Assembly: GCA_015064805.1 (NCBI GenBank)
Contig: SVRN01000004.1
Coordinates: forward strand, 26,465 to 90,464
From: Oscillospiraceae bacterium
GTDB taxonomy: Bacteria > Bacillota > Clostridia > Oscillospirales > CAG-272
Reading direction: 5' to 3'
Length of the DNA stretch: 64,000 nt
The first letter of the stretch is position 1. Every line of letters starts with the position of its first letter. Positions 32,728 to 41,273 of the stretch are shown here, piece after piece. The notes beneath the pieces are model-generated. The model did not search any database, was not told the DNA's origin, and saw only the letters and a list, made by a program, of their open reading frames with translations. A program made the translations under genes and the position numbers.

Positions 32728-33942
32728 TCAAAAATTTCGATTCAAAAATTGATCCTGCGCCTCGCCCGAGGTGCGGATAAAGAAACGAACCGCGTCGGTG
32801 TATTCCTTGCGTGCGGCCTCCATGGCGGCTTTGCTCGGGTTTCTCTTACGAATGGCGCGGAGCATGACGTTTTTGGGCGTCTCCTCGGGATCGATCAGCT
32901 CCAGCGCGGCCGTCGTGTAGCCGTGTGCTTCGAGAAGAAGCAGACGCATGGCGTCGGTCGCGGCGTCGCACAGCTTCTGACGCAACATGGAATGCTCGGC
33001 AATGCAGGACAGCTCGGGGCAGTCCAGCGTGTGATTGAGCTCGTGATGACAGCAGGGCGTGGACAAAATGACCTCGCTTTGCCATTCCATCGCTTTATGA
33101 AGCACCAGATCGGTGGCGGTGTCGCAGGCGTGAAGGGATACGACCAGGTGGACGTGCGCGCCTTCCTCTACCTGATAATTTGCCACGTCGCCGCAGAGAA
33201 ATTCAAGTCCTTCAAAATTCAGTTGCTTGGCAATGCACGCGCAATTTTCGATCACGTCGGCCTTGAGGTCGACACAGCTCATGCGGACCTCTCTTCCCTT
33301 GACCACCGTCAGATAGTGATAAACGGCAAAGGAAAGATAGCTTTTTCCACAGCACAGATCGCACACGCGGAGCGTGCCTTCGGTGGGCAGATGATCCTCC
33401 ACATCACGAAGCAACTCTAAAAAGCGGTTGATCTGGCGGAATTTGGATTGCTTTTTGTCGTACACACGCCCGTTTTTGTCGCTGACCTCCAACGCTTGCA
33501 AAAAAGGCTCGTTCCCCGAGAGAATATACTGCTTCTGTCGGTCGTTGGCCGCGGTGGGCGGATCGACTTGCTTGGCGGATTGCAAAAGGGCTTGCAGCTT
33601 TCCGCCGCGCAACAGCGTCTGCTTGCCGTCTTTACTGCATTTCAATTCACAGTCGCCGCCGGGGAGCGTCGTTAACAGATTGATCTGACCGTAGAGCGAC
33701 AGCTCGCTCGCCAGCGTTTCGGCGTCATCCATTTCGATATTGAGATGCTTTGCTTTGTTGTCGGTGTGAAAGGTCTCTATCTGAAGCATCAGACGTCCCC
33801 CGATGCGGCGGGGCGTCAGCGTCGCGCGGATGCGGTCGGCGGCGCGGGATTTGGACAAGACCACACGGCGCAGCACTCCCTTTTGAACGGCTTGCGCGAT
33901 CAGGGCGCACAGCTGTGCCATCGGCGTTGCGCTTGCGCTCAT
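32728..33942 (-). CDS. SAM-dependent methyltransferase (Methyltransf_32-like)
   Basis: A 404-residue protein. The N-terminal 170 residues are a separate domain rich in Lys and Leu. The C-terminal part is a class I methyltransferase: VCDLCCGKSYLSFAVYHYL (motif I), SCVDLKADVIENC (motif II), LVVSLHACDTATDLVL (motif IV) and STPCCHHELNH. The CCHHEL signature is seen in the Methyltransf_32 family, several members of which act on RNA. Target unknown. Start ATG 33942 (AAGGAGG) overlaps the plsY stop by four bases. Confidence 0.85.
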   Translation of the reverse strand: MSASATPMAQLCALIAQAVQKGVLRRVVLSKSRAADRIRATLTPRRIGGRLMLQIETFHTDNKAKHLNIEMDDAETLASELSLYGQINLLTTLPGGDCELKCSKDGKQTLLRGGKLQALLQSAKQVDPPTAANDRQKQYILSGNEPFLQALEVSDKNGRVYDKKQSKFRQINRFLELLRDVEDHLPTEGTLRVCDLCCGKSYLSFAVYHYLTVVKGREVRMSCVDLKADVIENCACIAKQLNFEGLEFLCGDVANYQVEEGAHVHLVVSLHACDTATDLVLHKAMEWQSEVILSTPCCHHELNHTLDCPELSCIAEHSMLRQKLCDAATDAMRLLLLEAHGYTTAALELIDPEETPKNVMLRAIRKRNPSKAAMEAARKEYTDAVRFFIRTSGEAQDQFLNRNF

Positions 33943-34673
33943 GACTTTCCTCCTTCGCTCTCGGCCGCGTCGGTGCTCTCGTCCGTCTTTTTCTTGCGCG
34001 AGAAGGAGATCTTGGATTCCTTGCCGTTCCATAGGCGCTTGATGTTCTCGCGGTGCATGAAAATGACGAACGCGGTGGTCAGAATCCCCATGAGGATAAC
34101 CCAGCCGCCGGGGAAAAAGGCGCGCAGCAGAAGCGGATACAAAAAGCCGCACATGATGGAGGCGAGGGAGACATAGCGCGTACCTGCCGTGATAACGACG
34201 AAGCAGATCAGCATAATGAGGAAGGTCCAGGGGTCCAGCATAAGCGCGACGATGCCCGTGCAGGCCACGCCCTTGCCGCCTTTGAAGCGGTAAAACACAG
34301 GGAACATATGCCCGAAGATGCAGAAAAACCCTGCAATGGGCGCGCCGATAAAGACGGAGCCGATCACGTAGCCCAGCGTAGTCGCGATGGCGGCCTTGAG
34401 CATGTCGCAGGCCAGTGTCATTACGGCGTATTTGGTGCCGTAGGTGCGGAGCATGTTGGTCGCGCCTGCGTTTTTGGAGCCGTGCGCGCGGATGTCGCGG
34501 TGCAGAAACAGTCGCGAGATGATGATGGCTGAGTTCAGACTTCCGAGCAGGTAGCCCACCGCGATACAAAGCAGGATGCCCGCTACTGAAACGATCAGCG
34601 TGGCATCGCCCGTCAGATGGAGCGCATCACAAATCAGATCCACCAGATTCCATTGTGGTAAAAAGCGTAGCAT
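33939..34673 (-). CDS. plsY: Acyl-phosphate:glycerol-3-phosphate acyltransferase
   Basis: A 244-residue membrane enzyme making lysophosphatidate from acyl phosphate. Family motifs are GSLNSAIIISRLF, HGSKNAGATNMLRT and FYRFKGGKGVA. It has about six helices. The C-terminal 30 residues are charged and longer than usual. It sits between DUF3006 (3-base gap) and the methyltransferase (4-base overlap) in a six-gene operon. Confidence 0.95.
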   Translation of the reverse strand: MLRFLPQWNLVDLICDALHLTGDATLIVSVAGILLCIAVGYLLGSLNSAIIISRLFLHRDIRAHGSKNAGATNMLRTYGTKYAVMTLACDMLKAAIATTLGYVIGSVFIGAPIAGFFCIFGHMFPVFYRFKGGKGVACTGIVALMLDPWTFLIMLICFVVITAGTRYVSLASIMCGFLYPLLLRAFFPGGWVILMGILTTAFVIFMHRENIKRLWNGKESKISFSRKKKTDESTDAAESEGGKS

Positions 34674-34676
34674 ATA

Positions 34677-34949
34677 TCAGTTATCTCCGTTCTTTTTCTT
34701 GCGGGAGGCCAAGGCGTGAAGACGCGCTCTGGCCGCGGCCAGACGCTGCTCGGCTTCGCTTGCCTTGGCGACGATATCGGTCAGCACGCCGTTCTCGCCA
34801 AGCGTTGCCTCGAATAGCATACCCTCGGGAAAGCTGCGCAGATCGGGGTTTTTCTCCAAGGAAAAATCGTATTTTTTGTTGTTAGCCCCCTCGTCCTCGC
34901 AAAGGCAGACGGCAAACTGACCCTCAAAACGGTCCAGACAAAATTTCAT
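34677..34949 (-). CDS. DUF3006-like small protein
   Basis: A 90-residue soluble protein. CLDRFEGQFAVCLCED at the start matches the DUF3006 beta-barrel-like pattern, followed by FPEGMLFEATLGENGVLTDI. The C-terminal third is a basic helix (AAARARLHALASRKKKNGDN). Function is unknown for the family. It lies 10 bases after the M24 peptidase and 3 before plsY, all leftward. Confidence 0.8.
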   Translation of the reverse strand: MKFCLDRFEGQFAVCLCEDEGANNKKYDFSLEKNPDLRSFPEGMLFEATLGENGVLTDIVAKASEAEQRLAAARARLHALASRKKKNGDN

Positions 34950-34959
34950 GGTTTACCTC

Positions 34960-36048
34960 TTAAAGCTCGATCAGGCTCTTATCGCTGTGGGTGAAATTGT
35001 GAACGCGGCCGTCGGGCGTAATGGCGACCATGTCCTCGATACGGCAGCCGTACTTGCCGGGCAGATAGATACCGGGCTCGAAGGTCACGACGTGACCGCG
35101 CTGAAGAACGCTGTCCTCGGCAGCTCCCTGCGACAGACGGGGATTTTCGTGGATATACATGCCGACACCGTGGCCCAGCGAGTGTCCAAAGGCACCCTTG
35201 TAGCCGGCGTTATCGATAATATCGCGCGCGATGGTATCCAGCTGCTTACAGCCTGCGCCTTCGGCGCAAGCGGCCAAGGATGCCAGCTGTGCTTCCAGAA
35301 CGGTGTTGTATAGGCGGCGCATATCGTCGTCCGCCTTGCCGATGACGACGGTTCTGGTCATATCGGAGCAATATCCCTTGACGCGTGCGCCGAAATCCAT
35401 GGTCAAAAAGCCCTTTTCGAGCTTGACGGGACGGGGAACGCCGTGGGGCTGGGAGGACGCCGTGCCCGAGACGGCGATGGTTTCAAAGGACACGCACTCG
35501 GCACCGTGGGCGCGCATGAAAAATTCCAGCTCAAGCGCCACGTCGATCTCGGTGCGGTCGGGGTTGATATAGGAAAGAATGTGGGTGAAGGCCGCGTCGG
35601 CGATGTCCTGTGCCTGTTGCATCAGCGCGATCTCGCCCTCGTCCTTATAAAGACGCAGACCGTCGATAAGAGCCGATGCTTCGGGACGGAAGGTCGTGAT
35701 GCCCGCGTCGGTCAGCACCTTTTCGATGCGCTCGCAGTCGCGGATGGACAGCGTTTCCTCCTCAAGCGCGACGGATTTGACGCCCTCGCCGCTGAGCAGC
35801 TCGGCAATGGTATTGAGCATACCGCGAGGGGTTATAACCTCAAACTCGGCACCGTCCACGGCCGCCTCGGCCGCCTCAACGTAACGGAAGTCGGTGACCA
35901 GCCACGACTTCTTGGGGGTGACGACGACGTAGCCGTCGGTAAAGGCAAAGCCGGTCAGATAACGCTGATTGATCTCGCTGGTAACGATAACGGCCTCCAT
36001 GTCGGCGCGCTTCATCGCGTCGATCATTCTTGACAAATGTGACATCAT
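34960..36048 (-). CDS. M24 metallopeptidase (Xaa-Pro aminopeptidase family)
   Basis: A 362-residue cytosolic peptidase, creatinase N-domain (1-130) plus pita-bread catalytic domain. The five metal ligands are visible: Asp in MDFGARVKGYCSDMTR (two), His in GHSLGHGVGM, Glu in TFEPGIYLPG and Glu in GCRIEDM. It cleaves X-Pro dipeptides or N-terminal residues. The start at 36048 follows AGAGG. It is third in the yqeG-nfo-M24-DUF3006-plsY-methyltransferase operon. Confidence 0.93.
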   Translation of the reverse strand: MMSHLSRMIDAMKRADMEAVIVTSEINQRYLTGFAFTDGYVVVTPKKSWLVTDFRYVEAAEAAVDGAEFEVITPRGMLNTIAELLSGEGVKSVALEEETLSIRDCERIEKVLTDAGITTFRPEASALIDGLRLYKDEGEIALMQQAQDIADAAFTHILSYINPDRTEIDVALELEFFMRAHGAECVSFETIAVSGTASSQPHGVPRPVKLEKGFLTMDFGARVKGYCSDMTRTVVIGKADDDMRRLYNTVLEAQLASLAACAEGAGCKQLDTIARDIIDNAGYKGAFGHSLGHGVGMYIHENPRLSQGAAEDSVLQRGHVVTFEPGIYLPGKYGCRIEDMVAITPDGRVHNFTHSDKSLIEL

Positions 36049-36069
36049 GATAACCTCTTTCTTTTCGTA

Positions 36070-36966
36070 TTATTCGTTTTGCGCGCCGCCACGGATGCTT
36101 CCGCCCGCGTCGCGTACGCAATGCTTCATCCAAAGCGCGTCCTCGGCCTGCGTGCCGTCCGACTCGCAGATGATGCGGGGTGCGAGATTTTCCTTGACGA
36201 TGGCCTCGGCCAGCGGCTCAAAGCGAGGACCGAAGACGGTGTCCTCGAAGGTCAGATGGCGTTTTTCGCCCGCGTCGGTGTATTCGATCTTGGAAAAATG
36301 GCAATGGAGCGATCTCGCCACGGCGTCACCGCAGGCGTTGCCGATGCGGTCAAACACGCGGCGGTAGCTGTCAACGTCAGGGAAGGCCAGACCGCGCTCG
36401 CGGCAATTCAAGTGGCCAAAGTCCACGACGGGAACGAAGCGCGGGCTGACGCGACATTGCTCGATGACCTCGTCCAGCGTACCGAGCTGATTGAGCTTGC
36501 CCATGGTCTCAATGCCCAGACGGATATGCTCGTAGCGACCGTCAAGCGCCTTCAGCAGATGCTCGAGCGTGTCGCAGGACAAGCGCATAGCCTCCTCGCG
36601 CGAGATCTTGCCAGCGCTGCCCGAATGGATGACGATGGTATCGGCACCCATCAAATCGGCCGCCCAAAGCGACTTTTCGATATAGTCGATGCTCTTGAGT
36701 CGCTTTTCGGGATCGACGCCCGAGAGCGAAATAAAATACTGGGTGTGAAGCGAGAGGCGGATGCCATGCTCCTTGGCCTTTTGACCAAAGGCGAGCAGAT
36801 TTTCCTCGCCTGCGCTGACGCCACGGGTGGCCTCGTATTCAAACGCGTCAAGACCAACGCGATCAAGCCAGCCTGGCGTTTGCAGCATGGACTTCATGCC
36901 GTCGCGGCGAAACCAATCGCCGTTGCCGCCGGGGCCGAAGGTGGGATAGGACGGGAACTGTATCAT
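36070..36966 (-). CDS. Endonuclease IV-like (AP endonuclease family 2) TIM-barrel protein
   Basis: A 298-residue barrel with metal-ligand candidates typical of endonuclease IV: LSLHTQYF and VIHSGS (His), GIETMGK (Glu), VPVVDFGHLN (Asp, His), CHFSKIEY (His) and CESDGTQAEDAL (Glu). The protein fits AP endonucleases acting on abasic DNA or sugar-phosphate isomerases of the same superfamily. Local context does not decide. It overlaps the stop of yqeG by four bases. Confidence 0.85.
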   Translation of the reverse strand: MIQFPSYPTFGPGGNGDWFRRDGMKSMLQTPGWLDRVGLDAFEYEATRGVSAGEENLLAFGQKAKEHGIRLSLHTQYFISLSGVDPEKRLKSIDYIEKSLWAADLMGADTIVIHSGSAGKISREEAMRLSCDTLEHLLKALDGRYEHIRLGIETMGKLNQLGTLDEVIEQCRVSPRFVPVVDFGHLNCRERGLAFPDVDSYRRVFDRIGNACGDAVARSLHCHFSKIEYTDAGEKRHLTFEDTVFGPRFEPLAEAIVKENLAPRIICESDGTQAEDALWMKHCVRDAGGSIRGGAQNE

Positions 36967-37481
36967 GTCTGTTCCTCCTTGAGATGTTTTTTGTGATAGG
37001 CACGGATATAGGGTCGCTCCAGATAGCGTTTGAAGCGGACGAAGGCCGTTTTTTTGTCGCGGATGGGCGGGACGATCAGAACGGTCAGCCCCAGCGCCTT
37101 GCCTGCCAGCGCGTCGGTGAGCAGTTGGTCGCCCAGCACCGCTACCTGTGCGCGCTCCAGCCCCCAGCCTCGCATGACCTTTTTAAAAGTCTTGCCAAAG
37201 GGCTTGGCACTGTGCCAATAGGCCTCGCGGCCGAGCGTTTCGTTGAACTCCTCGACGCGCTCGCGGTGATTGTTAGAAATGAGCGCGGTGCGAATGCCCG
37301 CGGCGTCAAGGGACGCAAACCATGCGCGGTGGGTGTCGTCGGGGGTGGGCTGCTCGTAGGGAGCCAGCGTGTTATCTATATCAATGAGCAGCGCGCGCAC
37401 GCCGATGGATGCAAGAAACTCGGGCGTGACGTCGTAATAGTGCTCGAACATATAATCGGGAATGAGATAGCGGGAAAGCAC
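36963..37481 (-). CDS. YqeG-family HAD IIIA phosphatase
   Basis: A 172-residue HAD-fold protein. LLIDIDNTLAPYEQP carries the nucleophile motif DxDNT, TALISNNHRERVEEF is motif II, KPFGKTFKKVM supplies the Lys, and AVLGDQLLTDALAGKALGL is the acidic motif IV. YqeG proteins act on phosphatidylglycerophosphate in some bacteria, which would suit the plsY partner in this operon. Its own promoter lies at 37528-37556. Confidence 0.92.
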   Translation of the reverse strand: MLSRYLIPDYMFEHYYDVTPEFLASIGVRALLIDIDNTLAPYEQPTPDDTHRAWFASLDAAGIRTALISNNHRERVEEFNETLGREAYWHSAKPFGKTFKKVMRGWGLERAQVAVLGDQLLTDALAGKALGLTVLIVPPIRDKKTAFVRFKRYLERPYIRAYHKKHLKEEQT

Positions 37482-37527
37482 GATGCGCCTCCTCTCCTTA
37501 TGGGATCTGCATTTTAATACATCTTAT

Positions 37528-37556
37528 ATTGTACCACACAAGGGCGGTCCGCGCAA
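37528..37556 (-). promoter_or_regulatory. Sigma-A promoter of the yqeG-plsY operon
   Basis: On the minus strand, TTGCGC (37556-37551) and TACAAT (37533-37528) are 17 bases apart, 47 bases before the yqeG start. Confidence 0.7.
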
Positions 37557-37609
37557 GAGGATTTTTTTAAAAGTCGTGACAGAAAAGTAAATTTATTTCA
37601 AAAAATCTC

Positions 37610-37638
37610 TTGACAAGCGGTTAAAATTGTGCTATCAT
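37610..37638 (+). promoter_or_regulatory. Sigma-A promoter of the tRNA cluster
   Basis: TTGACA (37610-37615) and TATCAT (37633-37638), 17-base spacing, 26 bases before the tRNA-Gly. Confidence 0.78.
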
Positions 37639-37663
37639 ATACGGGCGGTTTAGAGCAATACAC

Positions 37664-37737
<74 letters not shown>

Positions 37738-37742
37738 AGCGT

Positions 37743-37819
37743 GTGCCTTTAGCTCAGTCGGATAGAGCAACTGCCTTCTAAGCAGTAGGTCGGGGGTTCG
37801 AATCCCTCAAGGCACGCCA
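37743..37819 (+). tRNA. tRNA-Arg (UCU)
   Basis: The acceptor GTGCCTT/AAGGCAC pairs, the anticodon stem ACTGC/GCAGT encloses CTTCTAA (anticodon TCT), and CCA is encoded. Five bases separate it from tRNA-Gly. Confidence 0.95.
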
Positions 37820-37827
37820 TTGTTTAC

Positions 37828-37905
37828 GGTGGGTATAGCTAAGTTGGTTATAGCGCCAGGTTGTGGCCCTGGAGGCCGTGGGTTCGAGTCCCATTACTCA
37901 CCCCA
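37828..37905 (+). tRNA. tRNA-His (GUG)
   Basis: Encoded G-1, acceptor GTGGGTA/TACTCAC, anticodon stem CCAGG/CCTGG with loop TTGTGGC (anticodon GTG), and an encoded CCA. Its 3' end is repeated at 38046-38075. Confidence 0.95.
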
Positions 37906-37947
37906 GAATAAGAAAAGCACGGAGTTTACTCCGTGCTTTTCTTATTC
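37906..37947 (+). terminator. Terminator of the tRNA cluster
   Basis: A perfect 19-base stem (37906-37924 with 37929-37947) with TTTA loop, beginning directly at the end of tRNA-His. Confidence 0.9.
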
Positions 37948-38045
37948 CGAGCGAGCTAACCGATTCAGAACCCCGCCATTTGCTTTGCAAATGGCAAGTT
38001 TGCGTAAAGCTGTACTTTGATTTATGCTAAACTGTGGCGCAAACA

Positions 38046-38075
38046 TGGGTTCTGAGTCCCATTACTCACCCCAGA
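38046..38075 (+). pseudogene. Duplicated 3' end of tRNA-His (att-like remnant)
   Basis: Matches tRNA-His from the T-arm to the CCA plus the next bases, with one inserted T in the T-loop. No anticodon arm is present. The 140 bases between the tRNA and this copy contain the terminator and a small hairpin (CCATTTGC/GCAAATGG, near 37976-37994) but no gene. Confidence 0.8.
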
Positions 38076-38110
38076 AAAAACACCCGAGCCATCCGACTCG
38101 GGTGTTTTTT
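38075..38110. terminator. Bidirectional terminator before the sigma-factor gene stop
   Basis: A 14-base stem with A6 on the left and T6 on the right (38075-38088 with 38097-38110); it ends the leftward sigma-factor transcript. Confidence 0.85.
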
Positions 38111-38705
38111 ATTTGTTTTCTCCAATACTGCTGCTTCTCAGCTTGTTTCGGATGCGATAGATGGCGTTGTGGATGGATCGGACGTCGCGACCGAGCTGCT
38201 CGGCGATCTGCGCGGCCGTCATGCCGGCGATGTAGCGCTGCCAGATGGCGTTCTCGTAGGGCGAAAGAACGCGGGCGATGCGGCGGCAAAGTGCTTCGTA
38301 GTCTTCCTGCTCGCGCAGGCGCTGTGAGGGGTCCTCTTCGCTTCCCGCGGGGAGAGTGATCATGGTGTCGTAGTCCAACAGCTCGCTTGACGGATGTATT
38401 TTACGCAGGGCTGAGACGAGCGCGTTTTCAATGCAGATCTTCGCGTAAAGACCAAAGCTGACGTCATGCTGCTCGACGTTATAGCCCAGCAGGGCGCGGT
38501 AAAAGGCCAGATGCGCCTCCTGCCGCAGGTCTTTTTCGTCCTCGGGGAGAATGTCGGGGCGGCGGGCGCGTACGGTCTGAAGGCGATGCTCGATCAAAGG
38601 AGTGTACTGTGTCAGGAGAGCGTCAAAGGCGGTTTGGTCGCCGGATTTGGCAAGGGAGAGAAGGGTGATGGTTTCGGGGGTATCGAGGATCTTCTCGTCT
38701 GACAT
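38109..38705 (-). CDS. Sigma-70-family RNA polymerase sigma factor
   Basis: A 198-residue factor with region 2 (about 20-100: DLRQEAHLAFYRALLGYN and FGLYAKICIENALVSALRKI, the core-binding and -10 recognition part) and region 4 (about 140-198: LSPYENAIWQRYIAGMTAAQIAEQLGRDVRSIHNAIYRIRNKLR). It has the SigH-like size and pattern, without region 1 or 3. An alternative, stress- or stationary-type role is likely; sporulation is not shown. No anti-sigma gene lies beside it. Confidence 0.88.
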   Translation of the reverse strand: MSDEKILDTPETITLLSLAKSGDQTAFDALLTQYTPLIEHRLQTVRARRPDILPEDEKDLRQEAHLAFYRALLGYNVEQHDVSFGLYAKICIENALVSALRKIHPSSELLDYDTMITLPAGSEEDPSQRLREQEDYEALCRRIARVLSPYENAIWQRYIAGMTAAQIAEQLGRDVRSIHNAIYRIRNKLRSSSIGENK

Positions 38706-38751
38706 GGGGAGCTCCTTTCATTTTATTTTGGTGGGGTTGGATGGAGTTTTC

Positions 38752-38990
38752 AACGACTACTCCTTTTGACGCGCGTACAGCTGCGCGCCGCGCTGTGCGA
38801 TATTTGATGTACTTTCTTTGTCGCTGAACAAAGAAAGTACCAAAGAAAATCAGCCAAGACGTTCCCTCTTGGATCTCCCCTGTCCGTGCCGCTCTTCATA
38901 GAGTAGCAGGAGAAAGACATAAGGACTTATTCTGCATCGCTCGCCACATAGCCACCACGAGCGGCAGATATGGGGAGCAAAATTTGTTAA
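38752..38990. repeat. Family A dispersed element, copy A5 (short, right end lost)
   Basis: Left hairpins: 13-base stem identical to A4 (38809-38821 with 38828-38840) and CCAAGA/TCTTGG (38854-38859 with 38867-38872). The short core CGCTCGCC..CACGAGCG follows (38938-38966). After it the sequence switches to family D. It fills, with D1, the 513-base gap 38706-39218. Confidence 0.75.
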
Positions 38991-38995
38991 AGCAA

Positions 38996-39215
38996 GTCTA
39001 TTTTGATGGAGCGAGAGGGGGAGGGGCCCCCTGAGCTAGCGGTAGCCGATTTCGCCGCAGGCGAAATCTCTATGGAACAGAGCACGTTCTTCCCCCCTAC
39101 AGGGTCAGGAGAAGTTGTTCCGGCTGCGCTCCTGCTTTTTCTTGTAAAGTTTTTTGAGGGGGCAGGGGAACTTTTTTTCAAAAAAGTTCCCCTCGTACTT
39201 CTCGTACTCCTCGTT
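38996..39215 (-). repeat. Family D repeat, copy D1
   Basis: A G/C-rich unit next to the DUF4364 stop: GAGGGGGAGGGGCCCCCT, TCTATGG, CAGGAGCG/CGCTCCTG-type hairpin and, beside the stop codon, a GGGGAACTT stem (39164-39193) that acts as the terminator. The same order recurs at 62900-63120, also beside a leftward gene end. Confidence 0.75.
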
Positions 39216-39218
39216 CTC

Positions 39219-39800
39219 TCAACTAAACAAATAATTCACGTTGCCCGACAAGAGAGACCACATACCCTTATAGATCGCCTCGGGGCGAGCGCGGAAGTTT
39301 TCTTCCATTTGATTGGCGCGGATCATGGAGTCAACGCTTACCCGCGTTTCAAACAGCACCTTGCCGTCCTGCTCCACCGAGCAGAAAAATTCAGCCGTGC
39401 CGTCAGGACACTGGGTGACAGTACACCGCGTTTTGATGCCGCGGCGTCGGAAATCCAGATAGCGCAGCGCGCAACGCAGGCTTTCATCCAGAATGGTGGG
39501 CAAAAGCTCGCTATGCAGCTGCTCTGCAACGATACGGCCCTTGGGCGTGACGACGTAGCGCGGCTCGTCTGCGGGAGCGCCACCCTCGGTGCTGTCGTCA
39601 ATGGGCTCGTCTGACATTTCGATGAGCGCGTCGTCGAGCAGCTCGTGGAACGCCTCGGCCATGTCCAGGTACATGACGTAGTCGGTCTGCATGACCATAT
39701 CGTTGAGCGTCGCGAAATCCAGAGGAATGCGGACGTTCTGCATTAAATATAAAAGGAAAATTTTTACGTTGCGTTTGCCGCCAAGAGCACTGCTTGCCAT
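39219..39800 (-). CDS. DUF4364-family protein
   Basis: A 193-residue winged-helix-like protein of the clostridial DUF4364 family. NVKIFLLYLMQNVRIPLDFATLNDMVM is the family's N-terminal pattern, followed by VVTPKGRIVAEQL and a mixed C-terminal domain. The N-terminal part looks like a DNA-binding wing, but function is not established. It is divergent from hom, and both promoters lie in the 165-base gap. Confidence 0.88.
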   Translation of the reverse strand: MASSALGGKRNVKIFLLYLMQNVRIPLDFATLNDMVMQTDYVMYLDMAEAFHELLDDALIEMSDEPIDDSTEGGAPADEPRYVVTPKGRIVAEQLHSELLPTILDESLRCALRYLDFRRRGIKTRCTVTQCPDGTAEFFCSVEQDGKVLFETRVSVDSMIRANQMEENFRARPEAIYKGMWSLLSGNVNYLFS

Positions 39801-39854
39801 GCGTCGACCTCCTTCTCACCGTTCAAAAAGCGTGCGGTGAACCTTCTTTTATTA

Positions 39855-39883
39855 TCATACCACACTTTTTGGATTTTTTCAAG
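39855..39883 (-). promoter_or_regulatory. Promoter of the DUF4364 gene
   Basis: On the minus strand, TTGAAA (39883-39878) and TATGAT (39860-39855), 17-base spacing. Confidence 0.65.
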
Positions 39884-39892
39884 AAAAATTGT

Positions 39893-39922
39893 TTACAAGA
39901 GGTAGGAAAATATGATATACTA
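39893..39922 (+). promoter_or_regulatory. Promoter of hom
   Basis: TTTACA (39893-39898) and TATACT (39917-39922), 18-base spacing, back to back with the DUF4364 promoter. Confidence 0.65.
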
Positions 39923-39965
39923 TATCTAATACCTATTATTTCGCATCTCTTGGGAGGAACACCCT

Positions 39966-41183
39966 ATGGCAAACAAAAATCTGACGGTCGCTCTGCTGGG
40001 CTTTGGCGTTGTTGGTAGCGGCACCGCACAGGTCATCACCGAAAATCAGGATCGCATCTGCCGCGCCACCGGCCGCGGCATCGATATTCGTTATATACTC
40101 GATCTGCGTGAATTTCCCGACAGCCCCTTTGCTGATCGCATCGTGCACGACTACAACGTCATCATCAACGACCCCGAGGTCGACGTCGTCGTCGAGATGA
40201 TGGGCGGCTCGCACCCCGCGTACGAGTTTTCCCGCGCCGCGCTTGAGGCAGGCAAGTCTGTCGTCACCTCCAACAAGGAGGTCGTGGCCAACTTCGGTAC
40301 CGAGCTGCTCGCGCTGGCGGCAGAGAAGGGCGTTCGCTATCTGTTTGAGGCGAGCGTCGGCGGCGGCATTCCCGTTCTGCGCCCCCTTGCGCAGGATATG
40401 GCGGCCAACCGCGTCCGTTCCATCAACGGCATTCTTAACGGCACGACCAACTATATCCTGACCCGTATGTTTGCCGACGGCGCTTCCTTTGACGCGGCGC
40501 TTGCCGAGGCGCAGCAAAAGGGCTATGCCGAGCGTGACCCCTCTGCCGACGTCGACGGCCTTGACGCCGCCCGTAAGATCGTGATTCTTGCGGCTATGGC
40601 AACGGGCCTGCGCGTCGATCCCAACGCCATTTCGGTCGAGGGTATTCGCAAGATCACGGCGGCCGACGTTGCGATCGCGACCAAGATGGATTGCGCGATC
40701 AAGCTCATCGGTCATATGAGCTATGCCGATGACAAGCTGGCCGTTTGGGTCGCCCCCTGCTTCGTGCCCCGCCAGAATCCCATTTTCAACATTGACGACG
40801 TCTTCAACGGTGTCCTGATCGATACCGATATGCTGGGTCAGACGCTGTTCTACGGCCGCGGCGCAGGCAAGCTGCCCACGGCGGGCGCGGTCGTCTCCGA
40901 CCTGGTCGATATTGCCAGCCATCCCTTCGACGCCAAAACGGCACCCACCTGGACGGATGCCGAGGCGGCAGACCTTCTGCCCGCAGGCGCGGAAAAGCTG
41001 CCCGTCTGCCTGATCTACGAAGGTGCACCTGACGCCACGTCTGCGGTCGGAGCAGAGCGCGTCGTGACCACGGATACGCATACGGCGCTTCTTTTGCCGG
41101 CCATGACGGCCGACGAGCTTGACGCGCATATTCAGGCCAAGCCTGCACGTCCCGTCGCTTGCTACCGCGTACTGCCGCAGTGA
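39966..41183 (+). CDS. hom: Homoserine dehydrogenase
   Basis: A 405-residue oxidoreductase reducing aspartate semialdehyde to homoserine for threonine and methionine. The NAD(P) motif is ALLGFGVVGSGTAQV, the domain signatures are TSNKEVVA and EASVGGGIPVLRPL, and the catalytic region is ILNGTTNYILTRM...GYAERDPSADVDGLDAARK. The C-terminal 70 residues form a shortened ACT-like end. Start ATG 39966 follows GGGAGG. murA begins 90 bases later and may be read from the same promoter; no terminator is seen between them. Confidence 0.96.
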   Translation: MANKNLTVALLGFGVVGSGTAQVITENQDRICRATGRGIDIRYILDLREFPDSPFADRIVHDYNVIINDPEVDVVVEMMGGSHPAYEFSRAALEAGKSVVTSNKEVVANFGTELLALAAEKGVRYLFEASVGGGIPVLRPLAQDMAANRVRSINGILNGTTNYILTRMFADGASFDAALAEAQQKGYAERDPSADVDGLDAARKIVILAAMATGLRVDPNAISVEGIRKITAADVAIATKMDCAIKLIGHMSYADDKLAVWVAPCFVPRQNPIFNIDDVFNGVLIDTDMLGQTLFYGRGAGKLPTAGAVVSDLVDIASHPFDAKTAPTWTDAEAADLLPAGAEKLPVCLIYEGAPDATSAVGAERVVTTDTHTALLLPAMTADELDAHIQAKPARPVACYRVLPQ

Positions 41184-41273
41184 CGCGCGCTTTTGGGTGA
41201 CATATACTGTTAGTAGTTTCTCGACGTTTGACTTTTTTGTTCGTGTGAGTTTGATACTTGCGAGGTTTACTCT

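Noticed and set aside
32728..34569. Apparent fusion of a methyltransferase with an Arg/His-rich upstream part
   Set aside because: The first 200 residues are an out-of-frame reading of plsY; a good start with AAGGAGG exists at 33942.
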